DNA of 7,141 nucleotides from Pseudomonadota bacterium (GCA_023416415.1 JAEZHR010000110.1:1-7141), one strand, 5' to 3'; shown: positions 1-6,385, counted from the stretch's first letter. Program-made: numbers and translations. Notes: generated by a model from the letters alone, not told the origin.

Positions 1-511
1 CGCCCAGCAGCATGATGCCCAGCGCGCGCGCACGGCCAACGCGCTGCGGCAGGAACCAGGTGGTCCCCATGTCGGGCACGATGCCCAGGCGCGGCAGGAA
101 GGTGGAAACGAAAAAGGCCGAACGCGCAGCCACCGCGATATCCGCCGCCAGGGCGATCCCCATGCCCGCGCCGGCGGCCGCACCGTTGACGGCTGCGACC
201 ACAGGGATCGGAAGCGTCTGCAAAGCAAGAATCAGCGGATTCGACAGCTCCTCCATCACATCGGCCACGGCATTGCCGATCGAGTCGCCCCTTTCCAGGT
301 CCAGACGCCCCAGAGCCGCACCGGAGCAGAAGGCCTTGCCGGCACCGGTCAGGATCAGCGCGGTGGCCTCCCCCTGTCGCTCGATCCGGTCCAGCGCATC
401 CAGCACTTCTTGCTGCAACTGAGCGGTCAATCCGTTGCGGCTTGCGGGCTGATTGAAGGTGAGCACCGCCACATCGGCATCCTGCTCCACGAGAATGGTT
501 TCGTAAGCCAT
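1..511 (-). CDS. Enoyl-CoA hydratase/isomerase family protein, PaaG-like (partial, 3' end outside window)
   Basis: Crotonase-fold enzyme acting on acyl-CoA thioesters in the cytoplasm; only the first 170 residues are present. The reading frame starts MAYETILVEQ. The two oxyanion-hole segments are visible: FCSGAALG (61-68) and NGAAAGAGMG (109-118). The two glutamates that do the hydration in classical enoyl-CoA hydratases are replaced (Gly118 and Leu139 by alignment from memory). The segment LGIVPDMGTTWFLP (142-155) instead carries Asp147, at the position where PaaG and 4-chlorobenzoyl-CoA dehalogenase have their aspartate. An isomerase-type reaction (PaaG-like or delta3-delta2-enoyl-CoA isomerase) is therefore more likely than plain hydration; the substrate is unknown. 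The ATG follows the upstream dehydrogenase stop by 9 bp. The ribosome site AGGAGA overlaps that stop codon and lies 5 nt before the ATG, so the two genes look translationally coupled. Confidence 0.9.
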   Translation of the reverse strand, partial: MAYETILVEQDADVAVLTFNQPASRNGLTAQLQQEVLDALDRIERQGEATALILTGAGKAFCSGAALGRLDLERGDSIGNAVADVMEELSNPLILALQTLPIPVVAAVNGAAAGAGMGIALAADIAVAARSAFFVSTFLPRLGIVPDMGTTWFLPQRVGRARALGIMLLG

Positions 512-520
512 GCGGCTCTC

Positions 521-1303
521 CTACCGGGGTGCCATGCGGATTGCGCCATCGAGGCGCACGCTTTCACCGTTGAAGTACGCCGTGAGGATCATGAATTCGG
601 CAAGCGCCGCAAATTCATCCGGCTCGCCGAGCCGCTTCGGAAACGGCACCGAGGCCGCGAGCGCCGCCTTGACGTTGTCCGGCAGCGAATGGAGCAGCGA
701 GGTGTTGAAGATGCCCGGCATGATGGTGTTGACGCGGATGCCGTCGTTCATCAGGTCGCGCGCGACCGGCAGCGTCATGCCGACGATCCCGGCCTTGGAC
801 GCCGAATAGGCGGCCTGCCCGATCTGACCGTCTTCGGCGGCAACCGATGCCGTGTTGATGATCACGCCCCGCTCTCCGCCGGGCAGCGCGTCGAGCGCGA
901 GCATGCCGGCAGCGGACTTGGCCATGCAACGGAAGCTGCCGACCAGATTGATCTGGACGATGCGGTCGAAGGCATGCGTGGGACAGGCCTTGATCTCGCC
1001 TGTGGTCTTGTCGCGGCTGGCGATCTTGATCGCGTTGCCTGTGCCGGCGCAATTCACCAGCACCCGCTCCTGTCCGATGGCCGACCGCGCGCGCACGAAT
1101 GCGGCATCGACCTGTTCTTCCGAAGTGACGTCGACCTGGCAAAACACGCCGCCGAGTTCGGCCGCCAGGGCTTCGCCTCTTTCGGCATTGAAATCAAAGA
1201 TGGCGACTTTGACGCCATGTGCGGCCAGTCTGCGCGCGGTGGCCTCCCCGAGTCCTGACGCGCCGCCGGTGATGACTGCGGAAATTGTGTTGTCGAGCTT
1301 CAT
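521..1303 (-). CDS. Short-chain dehydrogenase, 3-hydroxyacyl-CoA dehydrogenase (HSD10) type
   Basis: NAD-dependent oxidoreductase of 260 residues, the usual length for classical SDRs. It likely oxidises a 3-hydroxyacyl-CoA (for example 3-hydroxy-2-methylbutyryl-CoA or a straight-chain analogue) to the 3-keto form. Seen in the sequence: the nucleotide loop TGGASGLG (12-19), Asp37 at the end of strand 2, which favours NAD over NADP, NCAG (84-87, a variant of NNAG), and the catalytic set Asn119, Ser153, Tyr166 and Lys170. The stretch from GQIGQAAYSASKAG to MPGIFNTSLL is typical of the HSD10/type II 3-hydroxyacyl-CoA dehydrogenase group. The start at 1303 was chosen because AAGGA lies 5 nt upstream and the TGG loop then begins near residue 12. 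The frame stays open for 49 more codons upstream, but those residues do not look like SDR sequence. It is first in an operon with the PaaG-like gene and divergent from the LuxR-type regulator. Confidence 0.93.
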   Translation of the reverse strand: MKLDNTISAVITGGASGLGEATARRLAAHGVKVAIFDFNAERGEALAAELGGVFCQVDVTSEEQVDAAFVRARSAIGQERVLVNCAGTGNAIKIASRDKTTGEIKACPTHAFDRIVQINLVGSFRCMAKSAAGMLALDALPGGERGVIINTASVAAEDGQIGQAAYSASKAGIVGMTLPVARDLMNDGIRVNTIMPGIFNTSLLHSLPDNVKAALAASVPFPKRLGEPDEFAALAEFMILTAYFNGESVRLDGAIRMAPR

Positions 1304-1356
1304 GCTTGTCCTTGAATGGTTATCAACAGAATTGACGAAACGCCTGTCGGTCGCGG

Positions 1357-1529
1357 CAGCGCGCCGCCGAGGCAAGGCGGGAATCCGATGCCAGTCAGCA
1401 GCGCCATGTCCGTTCGGCAGGCGTGGCGACGATGTCCTCCTCGAGCGCATGCGCGGCTTCGACGATCAGCGGCCGCATCATGCGTTCGACACTGTCATGC
1501 AGTGTAGGAACCGGGCGTGCATCAGGCAT
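1357..1529 (-). pseudogene. Remnant of a FadB-type 3-hydroxyacyl-CoA dehydrogenase (C-terminal domain), frameshifted
   Basis: Reading the minus strand from 1529 gives residues including VERMMRPLIVEAAHALEE and DIVATPAE, then the frame soon stops (TGA at 1397-1395). Moving one frame at about 1411-1412, where two bases stand in place of a codon, continues with DMALLTGIGFPPCLGGAL. Joined, this matches the last 3HCDH repeat of FadB; from memory E. coli FadB reads WMMIPMVNEVVRCLEEG, then [20 protein letters not shown] and FHGG. A single-base deletion in the codon for the Ala of PAEAD explains the shift. After GGAL the similarity ends, and the roughly 45-50 residues that normally follow are absent or scrambled. 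The N-terminal hydratase and NAD-binding domains are missing, because the divergent regulator begins beyond 1600. The segment therefore cannot be functional and marks an old deletion or rearrangement. Confidence 0.72.
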
Positions 1530-1544
1530 CGTCGGAACCGACGA
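1529..1544. promoter_or_regulatory. Palindrome, candidate operator (copy 1)
   Basis: TCGTCGGAACCGACGA is a perfect inverted repeat with 7-bp arms and an AA centre. It lies between the divergent dehydrogenase operon and the LuxR-type regulator, about 60-75 bp upstream of the regulator's likely -10 region. A copy with one difference sits at 5743-5758, at the predicted start of the acyl-CoA dehydrogenase transcript. Spacing and symmetry suit a dimeric repressor or activator site. This copy touches the start of the fadB remnant, so it could instead be leftover coding sequence. Confidence 0.35.
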
Positions 1545-1594
1545 ATCGCACGTGCCTGCAAAGCGATTCCGCACAGCCCCGTCACCGTAGCCAT

Positions 1595-1612
1595 TTGCTT
1601 ATAAGTTAGAAT
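1595..1612 (+). promoter_or_regulatory. Probable promoter region of the LuxR-type regulator
   Basis: An AT-rich island stands out in GC-rich surroundings, from about 1593 to 1619. It contains two -10-like hexamers, TATAAG (1600-1605, inside the palindrome CTTATAAG) and TAGAAT (1607-1612). No good -35 box is found 16-18 bp upstream, which would fit an activator-dependent promoter. Transcription would start near 1612-1619. No sigma-54 or other special signature was seen. Confidence 0.35.
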
Positions 1613-1635
1613 TTTTCACACGCCATACCGCCCGT

Positions 1636-1671
1636 GTGTCACTCCGTCCGTGTCACGTCTTTCGTCACTCC
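1636..1671 (+). repeat. GTCAC-containing direct repeats near the regulator start
   Basis: GTCACTCC occurs twice (1638-1645 and 1664-1671), with GTCACGTC between them (1652-1659). A fourth GTCAC is at 1581-1585, before the AT-rich promoter island. If translation starts at 1685 the three clustered copies lie in the untranslated leader and could be protein contact sites. If it starts at 1634 they are codons. No symmetry links them. Confidence 0.25.
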
Positions 1672-1684
1672 ACGGCTGTTGCCA

Positions 1685-4402
1685 ATGATCGACTCCGCAA
1701 GCATCGCTCGCCCATACCTGTCGACCAAACTGAATCCTCCGGCGACCACGGCGACCCAGGTGCCGCGCCATGCTATCCACGAAGCATTACGTACGTCGGC
1801 TTACGTCAAGCTGATCCTGGTGCGCGCGCCGGCCGGCTTCGGCAAGACGACCGCCATGGTGCAATGCCGCGATCAGCTTGCACAAAGCGATGTCGATACC
1901 GCATGGCTGACTCTGGACGGCGCCGACAACGACGCATCACGCTTTCTCGCCTGCCTGGCGGCCGTGGTCGGCGAGATGACGGCCGAGCGCAACGCCCCGA
2001 CGCATATATCCGCAGACCGCAGCAGAGCACCGGGCGACGTCGCGCTGGAAATCATGGACCGCCTGGCAGCCCACCCTGCCCCCTTCGTTCTCTTCCTCGA
2101 CGACTTCGAGACGGTACAGGAGCCGACCGTCCTGCGACTGGTGCGTGAGATCCTCGACAACCTGCCGCGACGCGGCCAGCTGGTCATCGGCTCGCGCGGC
2201 TTGCCGGACCTCGGACTCGGGCGCCTGCGCGCGCGCGGGCAATTGCTTGAAATCGATGCCGCGCAGCTGCGCTTTTCGCTCTCCGAAACCGCGGAGTTCT
2301 TCAATCAGCGCCGCCGCATCGCGTTGCATGAGGAGGATCTGTCTCAGCTTCATCGCAAGACCGAGGGATGGATCGCAGCCCTGTGGCTGGCATCGGTCGC
2401 ACTCGAATGTCGCGAAGAGCGCTCGGCCTTCATCGCGCGCTTCTCCGGCTCCAATGAAGCGGTGGCCGACTATCTGGCAGAAGACGTGCTTGCGAACCAG
2501 CCGGCGCCTGTGCGCGACTTCCTGCTCAGGACCAGCATCCTGCGCCATCTCAGCGCTTCCCTGTGCGACGCCCTGCTGCCCGGCGGCGACAGTGCCGCAA
2601 TCCTGCGCCAGCTGGAGGAAGCGAACCTGTTCCTTTCACCGATCGAGGGGCTGGAACGCAGCTATCGCTACCACAGCCTGTTCGCAGGCTTCCTGCGCGC
2701 ACAGCTTGCACGCGAGATGCCGGGCGAACTGGTGCGACTGCATCGCGCGGCATCGCAGTGGTACGAAGCACAGGGCCGGCCGGTCCCCGCCATCAACCAT
2801 GCGATCGAAGGGGAAAATTTCGACCGCGCGGCGGAGTTGCTGAAGCAGCACGCAGACAGTCTGCTCGAAGGCGGGCGCATGCGTCTGCTGTCGCGCTGGT
2901 TCGCGGCGCTGCCGGAAACGTGCACGCGTGGTTCCGAGCTGCTCCAGGTCGTTCGCATCTGGGCATTGTGCTTCACGCGCGGCGCACGTGAAGCCATGGA
3001 CCTGCTCGAACGTTCCGGCTGCGCGACCTCAAGCGATCCGAAAATACTGGCCCACGTGCTGGCGCTGCGTCCGATGATGCTGGCCATCATGGACCGCAAT
3101 GAGGAGGCCTATTCAGAAGGCCGTGCGGCACTGCCGCGCCTGGCCGAGTCCGACGCCTTCAGCGGCAGCGTGCTGGCCATCGAGATGGCCCACATCTGCG
3201 CAATCATGGGCGACTACCGGGAAGCCCATCGCCTGCTCGATACCGCCCGCCGTCGCCAGGGCGGCGACACGAATTTCTTCAACAAGATGTATGCGGAATC
3301 GGTCGAAGGCATCATCGACCTCGAGGACGCGCAGCTGCGCCAGGCGACCGCCCGCTTTCGCATCGCCGTCAGCGCCACCCACAGCGCGTCCTATCGCCAT
3401 ACCGGAGGCAATGCATGGGCGGGCGTTCTGTACGCGGCCAGCCTGTACGAGATGAACGATCTCGATCAGGCCGAGCACCTGCTGCATGTCTATGTCCCGC
3501 TGGCCAAGGACGTCGGCCTGGCCGACCACATGATCACCGGCTACACCATGCTGTCGCGCATCGCCTTCCACGGCGGCGACGTCGATCAGGCATTTCATTG
3601 TCTGGCCGAGCTGGAATACCTCGGCCATCAGCGCGACTTGGCGCGCGTGGTCAGCAGCGCAAAGCTTGAGCGGGCGCGCTTGCTCACCATTCAGGGCAAT
3701 TTCACGGCCGCGCGCGACGAACTGGAGCGCGCCAACAATCGCGAACTATGGCAAGCGGTATCGCGCTTGCGCCTGCCGGCCCACGATGTCGAATACCAGG
3801 CGCTGGGCGAGTGGCGCTGGCAGATATTCTCTGGCGATACCCGCATGGCATTGCCGGCACTGGAAGCCGCGATCGGGGAGGCAAGGAATTCGCGCCGTCG
3901 GCGGCGGGCGCTCAAGCTGCAGCTGCTGCAGAGCATTGCCCTGCAGCAGAAGGGCGATCAGCACACGGCAATCGCGACGATGAAGGAAGTGCTGAAAACG
4001 GCCAGCAGCGAAGGTTTCGTGCGTCTACTGGTCGATGAGTCGGAGCGCGCTGTCGTGCTGGTGCGGCAGGTGGAAGAGGCGCTGCGCGCCGAAGACCGCA
4101 TTGATCCGATATTCAGCGTCTACCTGCATAGACTGTTGCAAGCCTTCGGGCCCGCCGCCATGCTGCATACGGAAATGCATGGCTGCGTTCCGTCCCCCAT
4201 CCTGCCGGAACCGCTGACGACCAGGGAAATCCGCATCCTGAGCTTGCTCGCGGAAGGATATTCGAACAGCGCGCTGGCGGAAAAGCTGTTCGTCTCCGAC
4301 AGCACGGTGCGCACGCATCTGCGCAACATCAACAGCAAGCTCAACGCGCAGAACCGTACGCAAGCGGTTGCAGTGGCGCGCCGGCTTGGCGTCATCCGTT
4401 AG
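1685..4402 (+). CDS. LuxR-family transcriptional regulator, MalT/LAL type
   Basis: Large ATP-binding regulator of 905 residues from the ATG at 1685 (E. coli MalT has about 900). Numbering from that ATG, Walker A is APAGFGKTT (48-56, Lys54) and Walker B is LFLDDFE (136-142). IGSR (168-171) and LRFSLSE (195-201) follow, as usual in STAND ATPases of the MalT group. A long alpha-helical repeat region of TPR-like character fills roughly 330-830. The C-terminal LuxR helix-turn-helix is LTTREIRILSLLAEGYSN, continuing to ARRLGVIR (about 844-905), and contains the SDSTVRTHLRNI recognition helix. Such proteins oligomerise on binding ATP and an inducer and activate catabolic genes; the inducer here is unknown but may be an acyl-CoA or related metabolite, judging by the neighbours. 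An in-frame GTG at 1634 would add 17 residues. Neither start has a clear Shine-Dalgarno. The ATG is preferred because the extra residues use rarer codons and look unlike the family. Confidence 0.93.
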   Translation: MIDSASIARPYLSTKLNPPATTATQVPRHAIHEALRTSAYVKLILVRAPAGFGKTTAMVQCRDQLAQSDVDTAWLTLDGADNDASRFLACLAAVVGEMTAERNAPTHISADRSRAPGDVALEIMDRLAAHPAPFVLFLDDFETVQEPTVLRLVREILDNLPRRGQLVIGSRGLPDLGLGRLRARGQLLEIDAAQLRFSLSETAEFFNQRRRIALHEEDLSQLHRKTEGWIAALWLASVALECREERSAFIARFSGSNEAVADYLAEDVLANQPAPVRDFLLRTSILRHLSASLCDALLPGGDSAAILRQLEEANLFLSPIEGLERSYRYHSLFAGFLRAQLAREMPGELVRLHRAASQWYEAQGRPVPAINHAIEGENFDRAAELLKQHADSLLEGGRMRLLSRWFAALPETCTRGSELLQVVRIWALCFTRGAREAMDLLERSGCATSSDPKILAHVLALRPMMLAIMDRNEEAYSEGRAALPRLAESDAFSGSVLAIEMAHICAIMGDYREAHRLLDTARRRQGGDTNFFNKMYAESVEGIIDLEDAQLRQATARFRIAVSATHSASYRHTGGNAWAGVLYAASLYEMNDLDQAEHLLHVYVPLAKDVGLADHMITGYTMLSRIAFHGGDVDQAFHCLAELEYLGHQRDLARVVSSAKLERARLLTIQGNFTAARDELERANNRELWQAVSRLRLPAHDVEYQALGEWRWQIFSGDTRMALPALEAAIGEARNSRRRRRALKLQLLQSIALQQKGDQHTAIATMKEVLKTASSEGFVRLLVDESERAVVLVRQVEEALRAEDRIDPIFSVYLHRLLQAFGPAAMLHTEMHGCVPSPILPEPLTTREIRILSLLAEGYSNSALAEKLFVSDSTVRTHLRNINSKLNAQNRTQAVAVARRLGVIR

Positions 4403-4448
4403 GCGGGGCCGCGCAGGGCGTTCTGAACCGGCCAAGCGCGCACGCGCA

Positions 4449-5597
4449 TCAAAGCGCCCGCGAAATCACTTCCTTCATGATTTCGTTCGTCCCGCCGTAG
4501 ATGCGCTGGATGCGCGCATCGACATACATGCGTCCGATCAGGTATTCGTTCATGTAGCCGTATCCGCCGAACAGTTGCAGGCATTCGTCGATGACCCTGT
4601 TCTGCAGATCGCTTGCCCACATCTTGAGCATCGATGCGCCTACCGTATCCAGTCTGCCTGCCACCAGATCTTCGATGCAGCGGTCCACATAGACCCGCGC
4701 CGCGGTTACATGCGCGGCAATCTCCGCCAGCTTGAACTTCGTGTTCTGGAAGTGCAGCAGCGGCTGCCCGAAGGCTTCGCGCTCGCGTACGTACTGCAGC
4801 GTTGCTTCATAAGCACCTTCCATGGCGGCGGCTGCGCTGACGCCGATGATGGTGCGCTCGTATGGCAGATCGCTCATGAGCTGGAAGAAGCCCCTGCCCT
4901 CCTCGCCGCCAAGCACGCAGTCGGCGTCGACCTGAACGTTGTCGAAGAACAGCTCCGCAGTGTCCTGCGCCTTCATGCCGATCTTGTCGAGCACACGTCC
5001 AATCGCATAGCCAGCGCGGTTCTCCGTCTCCACGATCAGGATCGACATGCCCTTGGCCTTCTGCTCCGGATCGGTCTTTGCCACCACCAGCACCAGACCG
5101 GCCAGAAATCCGTTGGAGATGAAGGTCTTGGAACCGTTGATGACGTACTGTTCACCGCGCCGCTCGGCACGGGTGCGCACGCCCTGCAGGTCCGAACCTG
5201 CGCCGGGTTCAGTCATCGCGATCGCCCCGACCAGTTCGCCGCGCGCCATGCGCGGCAAATAGCGTTGCTTCTGTTCCTCCGTGCCGTGGTTTAGCAGGTA
5301 GTGGGCAACGATGCTGTGTACCGACGCATTCATGCCTGTCAGGCTGCGTCGCGCCATCTCCTCGTAGAAGACGGCCTCATGCCGAAAATCGCCGCCTCCA
5401 CCGCCGTAGGCTTCCGGAATGTCCGAACACAGCAAGCCGAGTTCGCCGGCCTTGCGCCAGAGGGCATGGCCGACATGGCCGCGCTTGCGTGCGGCTTCAT
5501 CATCGGAAAGCATTTCGCTCTCGACGAAACGGATGACGGTCTCGCGATACATCGCGAGCTCTTCGTTCATCCAGGAACGGTGAAATTGAATGGCCAT
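4449..5597 (-). CDS. Acyl-CoA dehydrogenase, long-chain (LCAD/IVD-like) type
   Basis: FAD-dependent enzyme of 382 residues that introduces the alpha-beta double bond into an acyl-CoA and passes electrons to ETF. Domains run in the usual order: N-terminal helical domain, middle beta domain with AMTEPGAGSD (127-136) and YVINGSKTFISNG (151-163), and the C-terminal helical domain with REREAFGQPL (271-280), QLFGGYGYMNEY (341-352) and IYGGTNEIMKE (366-376). The residue that is the catalytic glutamate in short- and medium-chain enzymes is glycine here (IYGGT, where those have IYEGT). The base is expected to be Glu247 in LPYERT, as in long-chain and isovaleryl-CoA dehydrogenases. The start at 5597 gives the family length; GGGGAGA lies about 10 nt upstream. 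An upstream in-frame extension to 5999 exists but does not look like protein of this family. The gene converges on the regulator gene, with 46 bp between the stops and no clear terminator. Confidence 0.95.
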   Translation of the reverse strand: MAIQFHRSWMNEELAMYRETVIRFVESEMLSDDEAARKRGHVGHALWRKAGELGLLCSDIPEAYGGGGGDFRHEAVFYEEMARRSLTGMNASVHSIVAHYLLNHGTEEQKQRYLPRMARGELVGAIAMTEPGAGSDLQGVRTRAERRGEQYVINGSKTFISNGFLAGLVLVVAKTDPEQKAKGMSILIVETENRAGYAIGRVLDKIGMKAQDTAELFFDNVQVDADCVLGGEEGRGFFQLMSDLPYERTIIGVSAAAAMEGAYEATLQYVREREAFGQPLLHFQNTKFKLAEIAAHVTAARVYVDRCIEDLVAGRLDTVGASMLKMWASDLQNRVIDECLQLFGGYGYMNEYLIGRMYVDARIQRIYGGTNEIMKEVISRAL

Positions 5598-5742
5598 GCT
5601 GCGACGATCTCCCCGGAATTTCAGGCACGCATGCTGCATGCCGATGACGTCAGCGCGTTGACGAAACAGGTGCCGCCGATGCGGTCCATATCGACGCCGC
5701 CCACGCTTGTGTGCATTCTGCAGCGGCAACGACAACACGCCT

Positions 5743-5758
5743 TCGTCGGAAGCGACGA
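5743..5758. promoter_or_regulatory. Palindrome, candidate operator (copy 2)
   Basis: TCGTCGGAAGCGACGA differs at one position from the palindrome at 1529-1544 and keeps 6-bp arms. On the minus strand it begins at the last base of a TAAAAT -10-like box, so it would cover the transcription start of the acyl-CoA dehydrogenase gene. That is a classic place for a repressor site. The alternative is an RNA hairpin with a four-base loop at the 5' end of the leader. Confidence 0.38.
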
Positions 5759-5763
5759 TTTTA
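5758..5763 (-). promoter_or_regulatory. Candidate -10 box for the acyl-CoA dehydrogenase
   Basis: TAAAAT on the minus strand differs at one position from the sigma-70 consensus and lies in a locally AT-richer patch. No convincing -35 hexamer lies 16-18 bp upstream. The start point would be near 5751, giving a leader of about 150 nt. Confidence 0.28.
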
Positions 5764-5862
5764 GGATGTGGCTTAGAGTGAGGCTGCCGCACCGAGGCTG
5801 CATTCCAGCCCCCCCTTCGCAGCAGGGAACATGCGCAGAACGGACCGACCTGGAATGCCGGC

Positions 5863-5879
5863 GCGGGCGTCTTGCCCGC
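5863..5879 (-). terminator. Small hairpin after the DUF3305 gene, possible terminator
   Basis: On the minus strand, GCGGGC and GCCCGC pair perfectly around a five-base loop, about 50 nt past the stop of the DUF3305 gene. No run of T follows, so it is not a canonical intrinsic terminator. It could stabilise the 3' end or assist Rho-dependent ending. Confidence 0.25.
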
Positions 5880-5928
5880 ATGCGCAGACGATCGGCCTCC
5901 GTCCGGGCAGACGCCGCCATCCCCGCAA

Positions 5929-6369
5929 TCAGCCGTGATGCTTGCGTCCGCGCGGGCGCGGCTTGTAATGGGTGCGCAGATAATCGCCCAGCCATGCATG
6001 CACTTCCGGTGGCATGGGAACGCCGCCGGCCTGCTCCCCCGAATCCATCATGCGCGTCCCCTCCACATAACTGACCGAGGCCAGCACCGGAACTGCATGC
6101 CCCTCGATCACGCGCCACATGACGAACACCTTCGGTTCCGGCGCCACCCAGTTCTCGAAGTAACCCTCGTCTTCGTCGCGATGCAGCTCCAGCACATGGC
6201 CCGAATGGAGCCAGGCCTCGCCTTGCGGCGTGGAACCCAAGGCCCGCACGGGGTGCAGGCCTCCCGGGTCAGGGGTCACGCCGAGCGGCTCCCAGACTTC
6301 ATCCACCCATTTATGGGCCAGCTTGCGTCGCTGCATGGCGATGGCGATGGGCAGGCTGCTGATGAGCAT
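5929..6369 (-). CDS. DUF3305 domain protein
   Basis: Protein of 146 residues with the conserved DUF3305 pattern: a WVDEVWEPLGV segment (21-31), LELHRDEDEGYFENW (60-74), PEPKVFVMWR (77-86), VSYVEGTRMMDSGEQ (99-113) and VPMPPEVHAWL (117-127). A basic tail ends in RPRGRKHHG. No signal peptide or membrane span is seen, so it is likely cytoplasmic. The biochemical role of the family is not known; in many proteobacteria it lies with DUF3306 near formate dehydrogenase genes. The start at 6369 is supported by GGGAG 7 nt upstream. An upstream in-frame ATG at 6417 would overlap the preceding gene and lacks such a site. It follows the lipoprotein gene by 16 bp and is probably co-transcribed with it. No DUF3306 gene follows on the left. 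Confidence 0.85.
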   Translation of the reverse strand: MLISSLPIAIAMQRRKLAHKWVDEVWEPLGVTPDPGGLHPVRALGSTPQGEAWLHSGHVLELHRDEDEGYFENWVAPEPKVFVMWRVIEGHAVPVLASVSYVEGTRMMDSGEQAGGVPMPPEVHAWLGDYLRTHYKPRPRGRKHHG

Positions 6370-6385
6370 GGCATTTCTCCCGCGC

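Larger units (their letters stand above)
5598..5928. other. 331-bp stretch without a recognisable gene
   Basis: This lies between the DUF3305 stop and the acyl-CoA dehydrogenase start. Frames on both strands were read and none resembles a known family; in particular no DUF3306 remnant was found. It holds a small hairpin just after the DUF3305 gene, a run of seven C (5809-5815), a candidate -10 box and the second copy of the 16-bp palindrome. It probably serves as the end of one transcript and the promoter plus leader (about 150 nt) of the next. Confidence 0.6.

Noticed and set aside
410..1258. Long plus-strand open frame opposite the SDR gene
   Set aside because: It is the antisense shadow of GC-rich coding sequence; the peptide shows no family resemblance, while the minus strand has complete SDR motifs.
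1304..1450. In-frame N-terminal extension of the SDR gene to 1450
   Set aside because: The extra 49 residues are arginine-rich and unlike SDR sequence, AAGGA sits properly before 1303, and the DNA is better explained by the fadB remnant in other frames.
4403..4448. Possible bidirectional terminator between the convergent genes
   Set aside because: Only short GC arms such as GCGC-GCAC-GCGC (4437-4448) are seen, with no T run on either strand; not enough to call.
4368..5294. Long plus-strand open frame opposite the acyl-CoA dehydrogenase
   Set aside because: Antisense shadow: it begins inside the regulator gene and has no recognisable motifs.
5598..5999. In-frame N-terminal extension of the acyl-CoA dehydrogenase to 5999
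   Set aside because: It would overlap the DUF3305 gene on the same strand, and the residues resemble no acyl-CoA dehydrogenase; the 382-residue form has the family length.
5621..6118. Possible DUF3306 or other gene downstream of DUF3305
   Set aside because: All three minus-strand frames through 5598-5928 give Arg/Ala/Cys-rich peptides without family resemblance or a suitable ribosome site.
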